A DNA stretch of 64,000 bases from Siphonodentalium dalli. Its lineage: Eukaryota; Mollusca; Scaphopoda; Gadilida; Siphonodentaliidae. A program made the translations under genes and the position numbers. The stretch lies in the NCBI GenBank assembly GCA_032622095.1, contig CP136066.1, positions 58,496,609 through 58,560,608 on the forward strand. Reading direction: 5' to 3'. This document shows, piece after piece, positions 22,910-34,628 of this stretch. The notes beneath the pieces are model-generated. The model saw only the letters and a list, made by a program, of their open reading frames with translations, searched no databases and was not told the origin of the DNA. Within the stretch, counting starts at the first letter, position 1. Each line of letters opens with the position of its first letter.

Positions 22910-24064
22910 TAGAGGTGCCACGATTAATCGTATAATCGATGAACCGTTGATAAAGCCGATAATCGATTACCATTTCCATCGTCGATTAATCTGTTATTTA
23001 TATCGGATGTCAGAATATGTCGGGTATTATTGAATACCGTGTTTATATTACACAGTTCTATCTACAACCGAGGTGTTAACATCCTTTGACCGCGTACCAA
23101 AGAGATTCCAATAACATGAGTACTACTGATATATGTTGGAAACAGTCGGCAGTTCATTTGATGATGCGACATGGTTTCTCGTCGGATCGTTTTATATTCT
23201 ACAAATTGGCCGCACTGCAGATTTGAACACATTGCGACATCGTTGTATATATTAGTACATGTATACTTGAAAGGTGGCAATATGTCTTTGAAATGTGCCG
23301 ACTGTCACCGTGTTCAATGAACTGAATGCACTCGCCCTTTTTGAATCTAATTGGTCCAATGGGATGTTGATTGACATTCTCTCTAAAACCAGGGAACAAT
23401 ATATATATGGCATTTTAATCAGTGATGTTCTCACCAATTGCATTGAAAGTGTACTTTGTTTGTATAAGTACAAATGTATACTTATAAGTTACTAGTAAAA
23501 GCTATCGCATATCGTGTGGTGAATGCTGAATGAAACAGACTGTTATCAAATACTTAAATTGTTCTGAGTCATGCAATTTGCAGGTGGGGCACACGTTTGT
23601 GATTGTTAACCACGCTCTGGAAGTTTGATGAAACTTATAGTTTCCATAACATTTGATTCCTTTATTTAGGAACAACCGGCGGTCCATTGTTCATTCCTAC
23701 TTTTGTATTGTTTGTTTATGTGGCTATTCCTAAAACTTAAATTAATCGCTACGTTCGTTCTAATGAACTCACAAATATTATAACCATAACATCGTTGAGA
23801 ACTGTGCTGGTATTCAATACATTGTGCTCATTAGTCATTAACAGTGGTTTATGATGCATTTTATTATTAACGTAAAAATTACATCAGCCAATGTCTCAAA
23901 TGGCCAGCGACAGTGCAGTTATTGAGTTAACGAGCACCCAGGCAATAGGCCATATTACTGTATACTTCCACTGATGTTACTAATATTAGGTACGATTAAT
24001 CAATTATAGTCGATTATTGACGACCGATTATCGATTTTCAAAATCAATAGTCGTGGCACCTCTA
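22910..24064. mobile_element. hAT element, non-autonomous or decayed, with perfect 8-bp duplication
   Basis: The ends TAGAGGTGCCACGATTAATC and TCGTGGCACCTCTA are flanked by CTTGGAAT at 22902-22909 and 24065-24072. The duplication lies inside an F repeat (TTGGAATGATCTATT). Subterminal ATCGATTA-type motifs are frequent at both ends. Short frames inside (for example 23062-23495) show no transposase motif I can name. Confidence 0.88.
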
Positions 24065-24126
24065 CTTGGAATGATCTATTATTTATTTGGAGGGGTATTG
24101 AGATAATAAAAGCAGAATATAGATAA

Positions 24127-24338
24127 AGTAATGCCCTAATTAATCGACTCCATAACCACAGCAGAATTATGGGTAACTTTTCAAGATTTAGTCGGAAATA
24201 TGGCTTGTTGCCATTCATCGGAAAGCTCTCGGGGAGAGCTTTCTGATGAATGGCAACAAGCCATATTTCCGACTAAATCCTGAAAAGTTACCCATAATTC
24301 TGCTGTGGTTATGGAGTCGATTAATTAGGGCATTACTG
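24127..24338. mobile_element. T-family MITE in intron 4
   Basis: A ~212-bp palindrome inserted in an F-family repeat, which continues as GATAAACAGATAG after it. The first base of the left end is lost. Confidence 0.85.
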
Positions 24339-24715
24339 TAGATAAACAGATAGTACTAAAGCAGAATGACATCGTATTCATTCATGGGAAATGTTCTGAT
24401 AATGAGTTCAACAGACGACATACAGAAGGAGAAACTGTTTAAAATAAGTAAAAACAAACCCGAGTTACACAGGTTTCAACCGGACATGTATGCATGAAAC
24501 CGAAAGTACAAAATGACCCGACTTACAGTTTTATCCGCAAACGAAATGGACGCATTCCATTCGCAATGCTTACCACTAATCTGTTTAATACTAAGAAATG
24601 TGCATCAATGGGGCCTTACAATACAGCTGCACACTTGTGATTATACATATTGTATACTATAACAACACCCTTTATACGTGTGGCTTCATCAGAGTGTGAA
24701 AATCAATTAATATCA

Positions 24716-25721
24716 CAGGGTTCCCGCGGGTCCTTGAATACCCTTGAATACCCATTGAATTTAAAAATCATTGTTCAAGGGCCCTTGAAACCCTTGAATT
24801 CCAGTAACAGCTCTTGAAAACCCTTGAATGTGAACCTAATATATAAACACAAGATAGAGGTATACACTTGGTTATAACGCAATGCGAATGCACGATGTCA
24901 ACTCGCATAGAAACATACGGAACACCTAACGACCTTTGACCAACTGACATAGAATGTAAATAGTGGCTATTACTCGCTATGAATTTCACACTGTTTACAG
25001 TAGTAACAATCGATCGAGTAATTATGTATTGCTCATTGTGATTGGTCAATGACTATCCCCTCCAGCCATTGACAAATCAAATTGCGCGTAACATATCCGA
25101 AGTCGGCTAAAAAAACAGCGTGTTACCAATGCTCGAAATAGAAATATGACGGGAGGGAAATGCAAATTCAATAATAAATGGTTCTCAAATCAAGAGTATT
25201 CTGCGTGGCTACGCGCAGTAGCCGACAACAAACACAAGGCAAGGTGCTTATTCTGTCAAACGAATATAGACCTCTCTGTCATGGGGGAGCATGCCATTAA
25301 AAGTCATACTAAAAGTGACAAGCATAAAAAAGCCATCATTTCCACTGCCAGCTCAGACCAACAACAACAACAACAAGAGCAGCGCAATACTAGTACTACC
25401 CAACCTGTAACTATTAGCACTAATTAGATGTGCATCACCTAAGAGGATTGTTAACATTATGGCTTGTGTTCCTCTTGATGTATACAACAATATGTATTCA
25501 ATGGTTGTTATCCATTGAATACATGTGTCTCATGCCCACATGTTGAATAAATACTGTTAACACAGCACCCTACTTTTTCCAGGTTACAGGCTTTCCGTCC
25601 CGCAGGTTCTTGAAAACCCTTGAATTTTTAGCATATAACTCCTTGAAAACCCTTGAATTTTGACCCAGAATACTCCTTGAAAACCCTTGAATTTCATATG
25701 AAAATAGCTGCAAGAACCCTG
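24716..25721 (+). mobile_element. Internally deleted hAT element
   Basis: It starts CAGGGTTCCCGCGGGTCC and ends GCAAGAACCCTG. Both ends carry many CTTGAAAACCCTTGAAT repeats. The flanks share ATATCA (24710-24715 and 25722-25727), shorter than the 8 bp usual for hAT. One small zinc-finger ORF is left inside. Confidence 0.8.
25146..25427 (+). CDS. Zinc-finger fragment of a hAT transposase
   Basis: A 93-codon frame opens MTGGKCKFNNKWFSNQEY and includes a Cys-x2-Cys followed by MGEHAIKSHTKSDKH, giving a C2H2-type finger of the kind found at the start of one group of hAT transposases. A poly-Gln tract and a Thr-rich tail follow, and the frame stops; the catalytic part is absent. It could be a truncated DNA-binding remnant able to recognise the element's own ends, but that is inference. 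Confidence 0.7.
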   Translation: MTGGKCKFNNKWFSNQEYSAWLRAVADNKHKARCLFCQTNIDLSVMGEHAIKSHTKSDKHKKAIISTASSDQQQQQQEQRNTSTTQPVTISTN

Positions 25722-26014
25722 ATATCAGTCTTCAATCAGACGATACATTCCGTGAATCTTAACGTGTGGGTATTTACGGTACTGGAAATAAGGAAATCCC
25801 TGTCATTTGGGGAATATCCCGCAAATGCACGAATTCGAAAAATAAAAAACTTGAACATCATTTTTTGGGATATTTAATACAGGGTTTTGCTGAATCCGGG
25901 AGAAATTGGGGGTTATCGGTATCTACCGAATTGCCGTGGCAATCCGGGAATCTCACGGACAATCTGTGAGACAATCCGTGAAACTAGCTACATCTCTGCT
26001 TTTCCTTACCACAG

Positions 26015-26191
26015 ATTGATACAAATGTTTATCAGAGAATCGAAGGAAGAACAGGTTCAGCAGAGAAGTTTGGGAAAACCCTCACCTTCTTGGAAGATGT
26101 TTTCCACGGCTTTGGATCAACAAATACTCAAGCAGATGGAGCGGCAGCAATCAAATTTCTTCGGGAGGGTCGATATAAGTTTGCAGACAGG
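26015..26191 (+). CDS. Exon 5 of model: second half of domain 1
   Basis: This 59-codon exon follows CTTACCACAG, phase 0 at both ends, and stops before GTTCGT, a weak donor. The product has VYQRIEGRTG, then a beta-rich stretch, then FHGFGSTNTQADGAAAIKFL, ending GRYKFADR. This matches the beta1-beta2-beta3-alpha2 order of dsRBDs, with a Gly-x-Gly turn and an Ala-rich second helix. The Lys pair usual before that helix is absent (TNTQAD), so RNA binding is doubtful. The same GGGTTCGTAC motif lies at the end of exon 7. Confidence 0.82.
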
Positions 26192-26473
26192 GTTCGTACA
26201 CTAAATGAAATTTAACCCTTTCTGATCAAAATGGATTATCCCACTCAGTTATAAAAGCATACCTTGGAATGATCTATTATCGTGATGGGTTTTCAGAAAA
26301 GGAAGCAGACAACTGTAGATAATAGAAATTGCAGAAGTAATCCTATTCATTGGTGGGTAATGTTCAAATAATAAGTTAAAAAAAAATGTGGTCATTTGTT
26401 GAATCTGTTACTAGTATCTGAAAATGTACTATGGGATAACTACTCATCAATGAGTATTTAGTATAACAGAGAC

Positions 26474-27334
26474 CAGTTAGAGGGCGACTTGGGAGACATC
26501 TTCTCCCTAAAATGTGCCTCTTATCCCTATTTTTGTCCTAGGGAGAAGTGACTTCTATCTCAGGGACCAGCCTAGAGTATAAAAATTGGGTGTAGCTACT
26601 TCTCCGTATTAGATTATTAGGGAGAAATGGACTGTTATCTGGGAGAAGTCATAGATGCTTTTGTTTGATTTATTCTCAAACATCACCTTTGTGTGATCCA
26701 ATAAGTTTTATGCGATACAAGTGTTCATTTATAAAACCAGTATAAGGCCAATATAAAAATATTGGCCTTATACTGGTTTTATAAACAAAGGGAGCCTCGC
26801 ATATATAAGAGAATGCACTGGCTTACAAGATCAAGGTAAATATTGTTAGGCCAATGCATTCTCTTATATATGCGAGGCGCCCTATGCATTGGCATAGGGT
26901 TTTCGAAAAAATCAGGAAGCTCCCGTCATGGAAGGGTTAATCATCAAATTACATTTCAATGATCCATTTATCAGTCTATTTTTTTGATCAAATTGGACAA
27001 TCTAAATCACCTTGTATTATATAAGATAGGATACTGCTTCAATATCTATAACTCGCCATGACCATTTATGTTAGGATGAATAAAATATAAAAAATAAAAT
27101 TCGCCCTCCCGCCCCAGTTTTCTGAAAAAGTTGGATGTAAATCTAGCAATTTATTTTTATTGGCCTAATGAGTAAGTACATCATTATCATCAGTAAATAC
27201 ACTTCAAATATTTTGTTTTGAAATATGCATACTGGTATATGAGAGAGAAGTCACTTCTTCCTAGGACAAAAGGGAGAAGTGCCACAATTTAGGCGACCTA
27301 TGTCTCCCAAGTTCCCCTCTAGGTTGGATACTGT
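26474..27334. mobile_element. K-family inverted-repeat element with nested pieces
   Basis: ACCAGTTAGAGGGCGACTTG at 26483 and CCCAAGTTCCCCTCTAGGTT at 27307 are inverted, as are the GGGAGAAGTG-type motifs beside them. A third, partial copy is at 3720-3835. Nested inside are a hairpin (26731-26786, TATAAAACCAGTATAAGGCC) and a B/H MITE. Confidence 0.65.
26790..26936. mobile_element. B-shell MITE with H core, right part
   Basis: An H hairpin (26796-26890) is followed by AGGAAGCTCCCGTCATGGAA and TTAA at 26937. It sits inside the K-family inverted-repeat element. Confidence 0.68.
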
Positions 27335-27425
27335 CTCAATTGAAACAATATGAAATAAATATCAATCAAACTATTCGTTTTCGTGCAGCATTTCTCGTTC
27401 CAAACATGTTATTTTATGCAGTATA

Positions 27426-29781
27426 AGGCCATTAAAAAAAAATACCTGTGTTCTCAAGAAATTATTCCAAAAAAATCAGATGAGGCTGTTTTGTTTGTTT
27501 GTTTTTTTTTTTTATACATGTATATATAAATTCTCAAAAACATACCTCAAATTAACATTTCAGTTATTCCTTTTTCACAAGTCGATAGTTATTTGTCATC
27601 TTCTTTTCATACACATGCATGTATATATTGTTCTTTTGTACATGTACCTCATTCCCCCATTAATAACGAAACAAAGCTTTGTTTCGTACATAGGTTATCT
27701 GATTTTGTGACGTCACCAATTTTTAACATAATACGAGGAGCAATTTTTTTTAGATGTGACCACGGTGGGCTTTCAGCATTAATGTCATGTTGTATCCTTG
27801 GTAGCTAGCAAACAATTCTGGCACAAAAATACTTCTTTCCTCCAATTTCTCAAGGTGTGGGTCCATGAACCAAATTGCACCAGTCAGAATGGAGACAAAT
27901 TTTTTGCCAGTTTCAATGAACTGTTTAGAGAACATCAAGTTTTTATACCCCCCGCAACAAAGTTAGGGGGGGAATACTGGAATCAGCTTGTCCGTCCGTC
28001 GAGCTGTCCGTCCGTCGTCTGTCCGTGCTTACATCTGACGTTTATGTGGCCTATTTTAAGAAAAATGGATAGTTGGGTGGCTGATATCCGTTATGTGGCT
28101 AGCCACATAACATAGTTGAGATCAACCCTCTAAAATTATCTATTTGGCCCTATCATCATATTTAATTTTTTGGTCACTTAATAGTTGGAAAGAAAAAGTC
28201 CATAGATTTAGACATCCATGATCTGTCAATAGGAGGTGTTCGGAAAGTTATGTGGCTAGCCACCCAATCACGGACCTGTCAGATTCTCCTATTCCACTGT
28301 CCTAATTGCTGTGTGCAAGTTTTTGGATTTCAATCAGCTACTTCTGCTATAATTCCTACATGTTCTGACTACACAATCAGAAATTGTATCACTTTTAACT
28401 ACTTGATAGCCACATAAAAGTTTATCCACAACTTGATAGCCACATAAATTATGTAGCCACATCAATATTTTAGCCACATAACTCAATAGCCACATATCTC
28501 CCCAAATGTTGGTATGTCCATCACACCGTCCGTGGACACAAATTTGTCCGGAGATCTTCTCAGTCGTTTTTTTTATCAATTTCCGTGAAACTTGGCACAG
28601 ACATCAACCACCATGGGAACCTGTGCACCTGCGATTATGACGTCTGTCAGACTTTTTTTGGTGGAGTTATTACCCCTTTTTCGACTTTGAAACTTTTCGC
28701 AACATGTATAATTTTGTCCGAGCTTTTATTACTAGATTTTAGGTAAATTTATTTTTACTTGGCACAGATATTAAGTACCATGGGAACCTGTGCACCTGCG
28801 ATTATGACGTCAGTCCGACATTTTTTGGTGGAGTTATCCCCCTTTTTCGACTTAGAACATGCATAATTTTGTCCGAGCTTTTATTCCTATATTTTTAGGT
28901 CAATGTTTTTTAATCTTGGCTCTGATATTTATTACCATGGGAACATGTGCACCTGCGATTTTGTCCGAGCTTTTATTCCTACATTTTTCGGTAATAGGTT
29001 TAAGATTAGGGTTAGGGTTGTGCACCTGCAATGGGAACTGTTATTTTTTTATTTTAACTAAATATTTACTGACATGTGAAACATCTCAGTATTTTAAAAA
29101 CACGGGGGGTATCCTTAGTCCCATTGGGACAGTCACACTAGCAACGCACTTTGGGGGCAAGATTTTCTGTTTTGACATCAATATGTCAAAAGGATTTTGA
29201 CTCAAACATGTCTGTTCTTCCTCTTAATTAAATGTAGGTGTCTCTTTATTGGGAACAGTTAATACCGGCATGTCAAATTTAAAGTACGTCCCATAACATT
29301 CAACCACCTCTTTAATGTTGGAGTCGGATGAAACTTTTTGGAAGACCGCTTCCATCGAATTACCAACGTAACAAACTGGACCCGTGGCATTTTCGGAAAT
29401 ATTTGGTTTTTCTATTTTAATGATGTGTTCGTAAACTTCATATATCGTTCTCGACGGATCGATAGATCCGAAAATAGTCCATGTTTTTATTATCTTGAAC
29501 CCGCTAGTAATAAGGTCTGAATGTATGATCTTTTATTTGCAATTTGATTCATAAACACGTGGAATTTATTTGGAAATGAAACAGGAACCGGTGCGTACAA
29601 ATATTGTTCCGTGAGTAAACGAATAGCGTTGTTTGATAATGCGAAATGAAACCGGTGCATAAAAAATATTGCCCCGGGAGTATACAAATACCGGTGTTGT
29701 GAAAATTATGATTTGACTTGGCGAAATGTTTTCATGATGCGGCGGTGCTTGAGAACACAGGAATTTTTTTTTAATGGCCTA
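27426..29781. mobile_element. 2.36-kb element with ~33-bp terminal inverted repeats
   Basis: AGGCCATTAAAAAAAAATACC, then TGTGTTCTCAAG at the left, faces CTTGAGAACACAGGAATTTT then TTTTAATGGCCT at the right. The interior holds the TTTATACCCCCCGC and GTCCGTCCG bivalve repeat (27940-29130) and the GCCACATAA cluster. No transposase seen. The target duplication is unclear. Confidence 0.6.
28085..28500 (+). repeat. Cluster of AGCCACATAA motifs
   Basis: GCCACATA occurs at least six times between 28095 and 28500, mostly on the plus strand at 15-30 bp spacing, with two GTTATGTGGCTAGCCAC palindromes at 28089 and 28245. Confidence 0.7.
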
Positions 29782-29994
29782 ATCAAAATAACAGGTTAAA
29801 ATGTTTTCATAAAAGTTAACCTGGAAACCTGAGTACATCTTTAAACCTTTCTATGCTTATTGAATTCCCCCACTGAGTTATAGAAGCATACATTGGAATG
29901 GTCTATTATTCAACTGGAGATGTGTTCAGGAGATATAGATAATAGAAAGTGCAGAAGGAATCCTATTCATTGGTGGGAAAAGATATAGAGAATA

Positions 29995-30116
29995 TCCGCA
30001 TAGTGTAGCTGAATAAAGAATTTATTTTTGCGAGTATGTGGGCATCTAATTGGCGAGCCAAATAGATGCCCTCATACGAGTAAAAATAAATTCTCTATTC
30101 AGCTACACTATGCAGA
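29995..30116. repeat. ~120-bp hairpin
   Basis: GCATAGTGTAGCTGAATAAA pairs with ATTCAGCTACACTATGC, and AGTATGTGGGCATCTA with TAGATGCCCTCATAC; the loop is about 14 nt. No second copy is in the window. Confidence 0.8.
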
Positions 30117-30249
30117 TGTTCTGTTTATCCACCGAATAAATTTAAATGTATTTTATCGCAGTTTTAGTAAAAAAAAACATCGCAAAATTTACAGGCTCCT
30201 TATTGAGAAGCGATGACCTACTTAGCGACTCTATTTGTATAGTAGAGAC

Positions 30250-31348
30250 TAATTAATTATGAAACAGTTTTGTATTCATGTGACAGCACCGCGAAATAAT
30301 CCACTTTATAATTTCTAAATTATGCCAGAAAAATATCATAGTATGGTTTAAAATCTAAATTATTTGTGTAACTTTCAAATCTAAAAATGAAGTGCACGAG
30401 TATATCAGTCATGTGAATTTGGATTTTTGTGCTTGAAACTTATTAATGAATTGAAAAGTCTGAACCTAAGCACTAGCATTATCACCAAGATCGGCAATGA
30501 AAATGCACCAGCTCACGGAATAATATCGTATACTTTATAGTAACAAACTGTCAATTGCTTAATCAAGTTATAGACTTCACCAACTGAGCATTGAAAAATT
30601 ATATTTGAGTGCGTTTGGGGGTGCATCGTTTTAATCTTTTAGAAAGGTGTCGCCACCGATTGCACGAAAATACGTTGTGGATGTTGACGTTTCTAAGGAT
30701 GCTGTCGCTAACAACAGAAACCAGCATGGTCCGTTCTAATGATGCTCCATAATGTTGTTACGACCCATTGACGTCACTCACAAACTGCTGGAGGTTAAAA
30801 GGCCCAAGTTCTTATAACCTTACTCCCTCGCATATTATTAAGTTTTTCTGTCTAGTAGAGGATGCTTTATTTGTCTAGTAGACGGATAGAGGCGTGGTTT
30901 ATCTGATGGTCTTTATATGTATAGTAGGGAATGGTAGGACTTAAAATAAGTTATTACCTGAATATTTCCTCAGGGATAATTATAGTAAAACCTCTCCAAA
31001 CTGAACACCCTTCGGACCAGCCCTTCTGTTCGGTTTTGAGAGGTGTTTGGTTCATAGAAAATCGCATTACGATCGGTATGTATTGACATCGTTACTATGA
31101 GTTTTCGAATCACAGCCAACTCATTATTTATTAATTTAACTTTATTCAATAAAGTACCAAATAAGATATAAATAACAATAGATCAAACATGGTATAATCA
31201 GTATAATAAGAATTAAAAACATGGTATACTGCAACGGTGTTCCTGCGCTGAAATCACGCAATCATTACCATAATAGCTACCAGCTTCATTTCAAACTTTG
31301 ACCAAGTAGGTATTTATTGTATTATGTACGTCTGCACGTGGTTACAGG
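30250..31348. other. Intron 5: no gene
   Basis: TAGTAAAACCTCTCCAAACT at 30983 resembles the end of a Tc1/pogo element, but the matching right end was not found. Confidence 0.45.
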
Positions 31349-31352
31349 TTAA

Positions 31353-31846
31353 ATGTACGGTTGGCCTTGGTGGTGGGTATCCTGTGAAAATATTTCCAAC
31401 CGTCAAAAACCGCCACAAACAGAAAGAACATCAAAATGTAGACAGACTTTGTCCGTATACAAACAAGAAATATCGCATAAACAGTATGTTATTGTCATAT
31501 TTTTTATCATTGTTATGTAAACAAAAGCATAGAAAGTTACTTTTCTGGTGTTTGTTTATATTATGATGGTAAACATAAAGAGCGTTCTTTGTTTGTGAAT
31601 TCCTGATATGGCACTAATAAAGAGCGTTTATGCCATTTTTGTGTGATTAGCCAGTAGCAATGTGCTGTCTTCTGTAACACAATCAGGCTCTTGCTTAGGT
31701 AAAATATAGTAGGTCTTTATGATAACATGCTGTTTACGCGATAGTCATGGTATATATGAGCGAAACTGTATGCATTTTACTGTTTTTCTGTTTACGGTGA
31801 TTGGAACAAATATGAATATTTTCGACAACTAAGGCCTCACGTGCCT
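31353..31846. mobile_element. TTAA-flanked ~490-bp MITE (M family)
   Basis: TTAA at 31349 and 31847. The ends are ATGTACGGTTGGCCTTGG and AAGGCCTCACGTGCCT. An inverted copy lies at 56312-56796. The element contains no gene; the 80-codon frame at 31324 is within it. Confidence 0.8.
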
Positions 31847-31976
31847 TTAACGAATAGCCTTTTAAAGAAGCCAATGCATTTAGCATTGTTATACAAACTA
31901 TCATAGCCGAGATCAGATGATGTAGCATATCAATTTTGTTTCGGTGAATGAATGATAATGTATTGAAAAAGATTAC

Positions 31977-32186
31977 GTTTCATCTCGTCTTCTGTGCTTT
32001 TCTATACTTAAATTTAACGGCTTAGAAAACAGAACTTAATGCCCGATCTTTATTATATATTATATGGGTTTTTTGTTCATTTAACGCAAGAGTCAATTAT
32101 TTCGTTGCTTGTTGGATTTCGTGGTTGAAAAAAACCACGAAATCAACAAATAACAGACCCCCACGAATTAAAAGGATTTTACAGTA
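31977..32186 (+). repeat. Dispersed repeat, copy 2
   Basis: Partner of 598-802, with the same ends, but with a small internal hairpin (TCGTGGTTGAAA against ACCACGAAATC at about 32110-32140). Confidence 0.6.
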
Positions 32187-32307
32187 ATACATTTATAGAT
32201 ATGACAGGGAACATGGAAACGATAACTTTTACGGTGAATCACAGTTTTTGAAAATGTTGCTGACAAAATTTATGTAGCACAGGTATTGTAGTTTCGTACT
32301 CTTGTAT

Positions 32308-32700
32308 ATGTGTTACCCGCCATATCAAACCATGTCGTAAGTCGGGAATTTTTTTTACCCTGTGCCAATGCATTCTCTTATATATGCGAGTCGACCATAA
32401 GAGAATGCATTGGCCTAACAATTTTTTATCATTTTTTTTAAATAAATGTTTCTTACAATTTTTAAAACATAAAATAAAAAACATCCATTATCCTGTAGAG
32501 AGCCCCACACATATATAGAAGAGTGCCGTCTGCTCATGTTTGTCTGGGGCTCTGTATGGGTGAAATTATAAAATTGTTAAAGAATACAAGAAAAAATTAT
32601 TAAAATTGTAAAAAAATTGTTAGGCCAATGCATTCTCTTATATATGCGAGGCGACCTATGGTCGACTCGCATATATAAGAGAATGCATTGGCACAGGGCA
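32308..32700. mobile_element. D-shell MITE with H cores
   Basis: The left end ACCCGCCATATCAAACC to GAATTTTTTTTACCCTGTG matches the D shell at 41919. H hairpins lie at 32361-32415 (shortened) and 32623-32698. The right D end is missing. Between them is GAGCCCCACACATATATAG, also found at 46850. Confidence 0.7.
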
Positions 32701-32994
32701 TAACTGTACCCATTTAATTAGCAGTCTTTTGTTCGGCAAACGCTTTGAACCAGTTTTTAACAGCAGTTGTTCGATTAAGTAACTGTGTGGCAGTGTGTGC
32801 TTATTTCACATTTTGAGTGAACAATGGTGACTTCACTGAGAATAGAGCACTGACACTTTATTACATCAATCATTGCGCTGAGTTGGACAGAAGTAATCAA
32901 CCTATCACAATGAATGAGACGTCATGAAAATGTGGCTCAGAGTTGAATGTAGACCAGAAATTTAAACTTATAAAGGATCCCTAGTCTACATTAA

Positions 32995-33387
32995 CCCTTT
33001 ACCCAACAAACCGGCCAAAACCGGCCAAATAAAGCTTCAACAGCCTAAAATATCTTCGGTCTGTCTCAATAGAACCATACAAATATGGATATCATTGGAA
33101 CCGGCTCCTTGACCACATTGTGATAGTTACAGTTATGCCCTGTGCCAATGCATTCTCTTATATATGCGAGTCGACCATAGGTCGCCTCGCATATATAAGA
33201 GAATGCATTGGCCTAAAAAAAAATCTTTTTTTAACACTTTTTACCATTGTTTCTTACATTCTTTAACAATTTTATCATTTTTAATGTGTTAAGCCAATGC
33301 ATTCTCTTATATATGCGAGGCGACCTATGGTCGACTCGCATATATAAGAGAATGCATTGGCACAGGGCCGTTCTGTTGGGTAAAGGG
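32995..33387. mobile_element. TTAA-flanked MITE, A shell with two H cores (inverted copy)
   Basis: TTAA at 32991 and 33388 bracket the reverse complement of the 6260-6649 element. By eye only a few substitutions and small indels separate the two, so both moved recently. Confidence 0.85.
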
Positions 33388-33626
33388 TTAAAGCCAACAA
33401 GAGCTCAGCATCAAGTATGAAAATCTACCGCATGTGTGTTCGGTTGGTATCGCTTTCTGCCATCAAATTTAGGAGGTAAAAATTAATTTATTCGTTCACT
33501 TCTGGACTAGAAAAGCTGTCGGATTTTCAGAATAGAGAGCTTCCGGTTTACAGGGGTAATTTTTTAGACATTTTGCTGTACTCTTTAATGAGCATTTAGT
33601 ATAGAAAAGGTTCATTTGATTTACAG

Positions 33627-33779
33627 AATAAAATAGAAATCCTGCAAAAGAATCGGCCTGATGTTTATCCTCCCAAGGACTGTGATGTTATTCCACATGA
33701 GCTCGAAAATGGTTTCACTAAAGCTATAAAAGCGAAGAGAGCAGAATTGTTGGTTCAGATGCTCGCAAAGCTTCATGGT
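33627..33779 (+). CDS. Exon 6 of model: first half of domain 2
   Basis: The exon has 51 codons in phase 0 between TTTACAG and GTGAGT. The product reads RPDVYPPKDCDVIPHELENGF and then a helix, RAELLVQMLAKLHG, parallel to exon 4. A truncated copy of the palindromic MITE T begins only 9 nt after the exon ends, so the donor GTGAGT is nearly part of the MITE junction. Confidence 0.85.
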
Positions 33780-33788
33780 GTGAGTATA

Positions 33789-33908
33789 CAATAATGCTCT
33801 AAATAATCAACCCCTTAACCACAGCAGAATTATGGGTAATTTTTCAGGATTTAGTTGGAAATATGGCTTGTTGCCACAGAGCTTTCCAATGAATGGCAAC
33901 AAGCCATA
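33789..33908. mobile_element. Truncated T-family MITE 9 nt after exon 6
   Basis: The left end, CAATAATGCTC, follows TA within the donor region of exon 6. The element stops at AACAAGCCATA, so most of the right arm is missing. Confidence 0.8.
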
Positions 33909-33989
33909 GTATATATCGTTTATCTTGCTGGCCTTTTAACCCTTTCTATACCATGTAACAGAACGAGGGTGAAGTGCAGGAGCCACGCC

Positions 33990-34550
33990 CAGGGTTCACG
34001 CTACCACTTAACAAATTTGCCAATGGCAAAAATAATTCACATTTGGCAAAAAATATTTTCATTTGGCAAAAGTTTTGGCAAGTCACTTTTTAATTCCTCA
34101 AATAATTTGAAATATATGGTCAATCAATACCATTGTTTTCAGGAAACTCTCACAACATAATTATATTAGTGGTGTTTTATAAGGTTTGGGGAAATTTAAC
34201 ACCTCTATTAAGATGCAGTTAATCTCATAGCATTAGTACTAATGGTTGGAAGGATTACTAATCCTCCTGTGATGTGCCCTTCTGTTGAAGGAACCCTTCT
34301 ACCATTGTATTGTTCGGTGATCGGCTTATTGTTGTATGATAAACCACAATAAAGATGCTAGTATAATTAATTATTAACTACCTGGTTTTCTATCGATATC
34401 AAAAGTTGTTCAAAACGCGAGCGTCGAAACATAAGACATACGGTTGCAGAAAATGATAATATCGGGGATAACATTTGGCAATTGCTAAAATAATTTGGCA
34501 AAAAATATTTTCATTTGGCAAAAGTAAATTTCGGTCCAGCGCAGACCCTG
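33990..34550. mobile_element. hAT MITE with perfect 8-bp duplication
   Basis: The ends CAGGGTTCACGCT and AGCGCAGACCCTG are flanked by GCCACGCC at 33982-33989 and 34551-34558. Subterminal AATTTGGCAAAA repeats lie at both ends. 561 bp, no ORF. In intron 6. Confidence 0.92.
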
Positions 34551-34628
34551 GCCACGCCATAGTTAGCAGCACCTAGAATTGCCAATGGGTCACTCATCCA
34601 AGGACTAACCGAGCTTGACGTTGCTTAA

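Noticed and set aside
28859-29200. 113-codon membrane-like frame
   Set aside because: It lies in the dispersed TTTATACCCCC/GTCCGAGC repeat and is not conserved between its copies.
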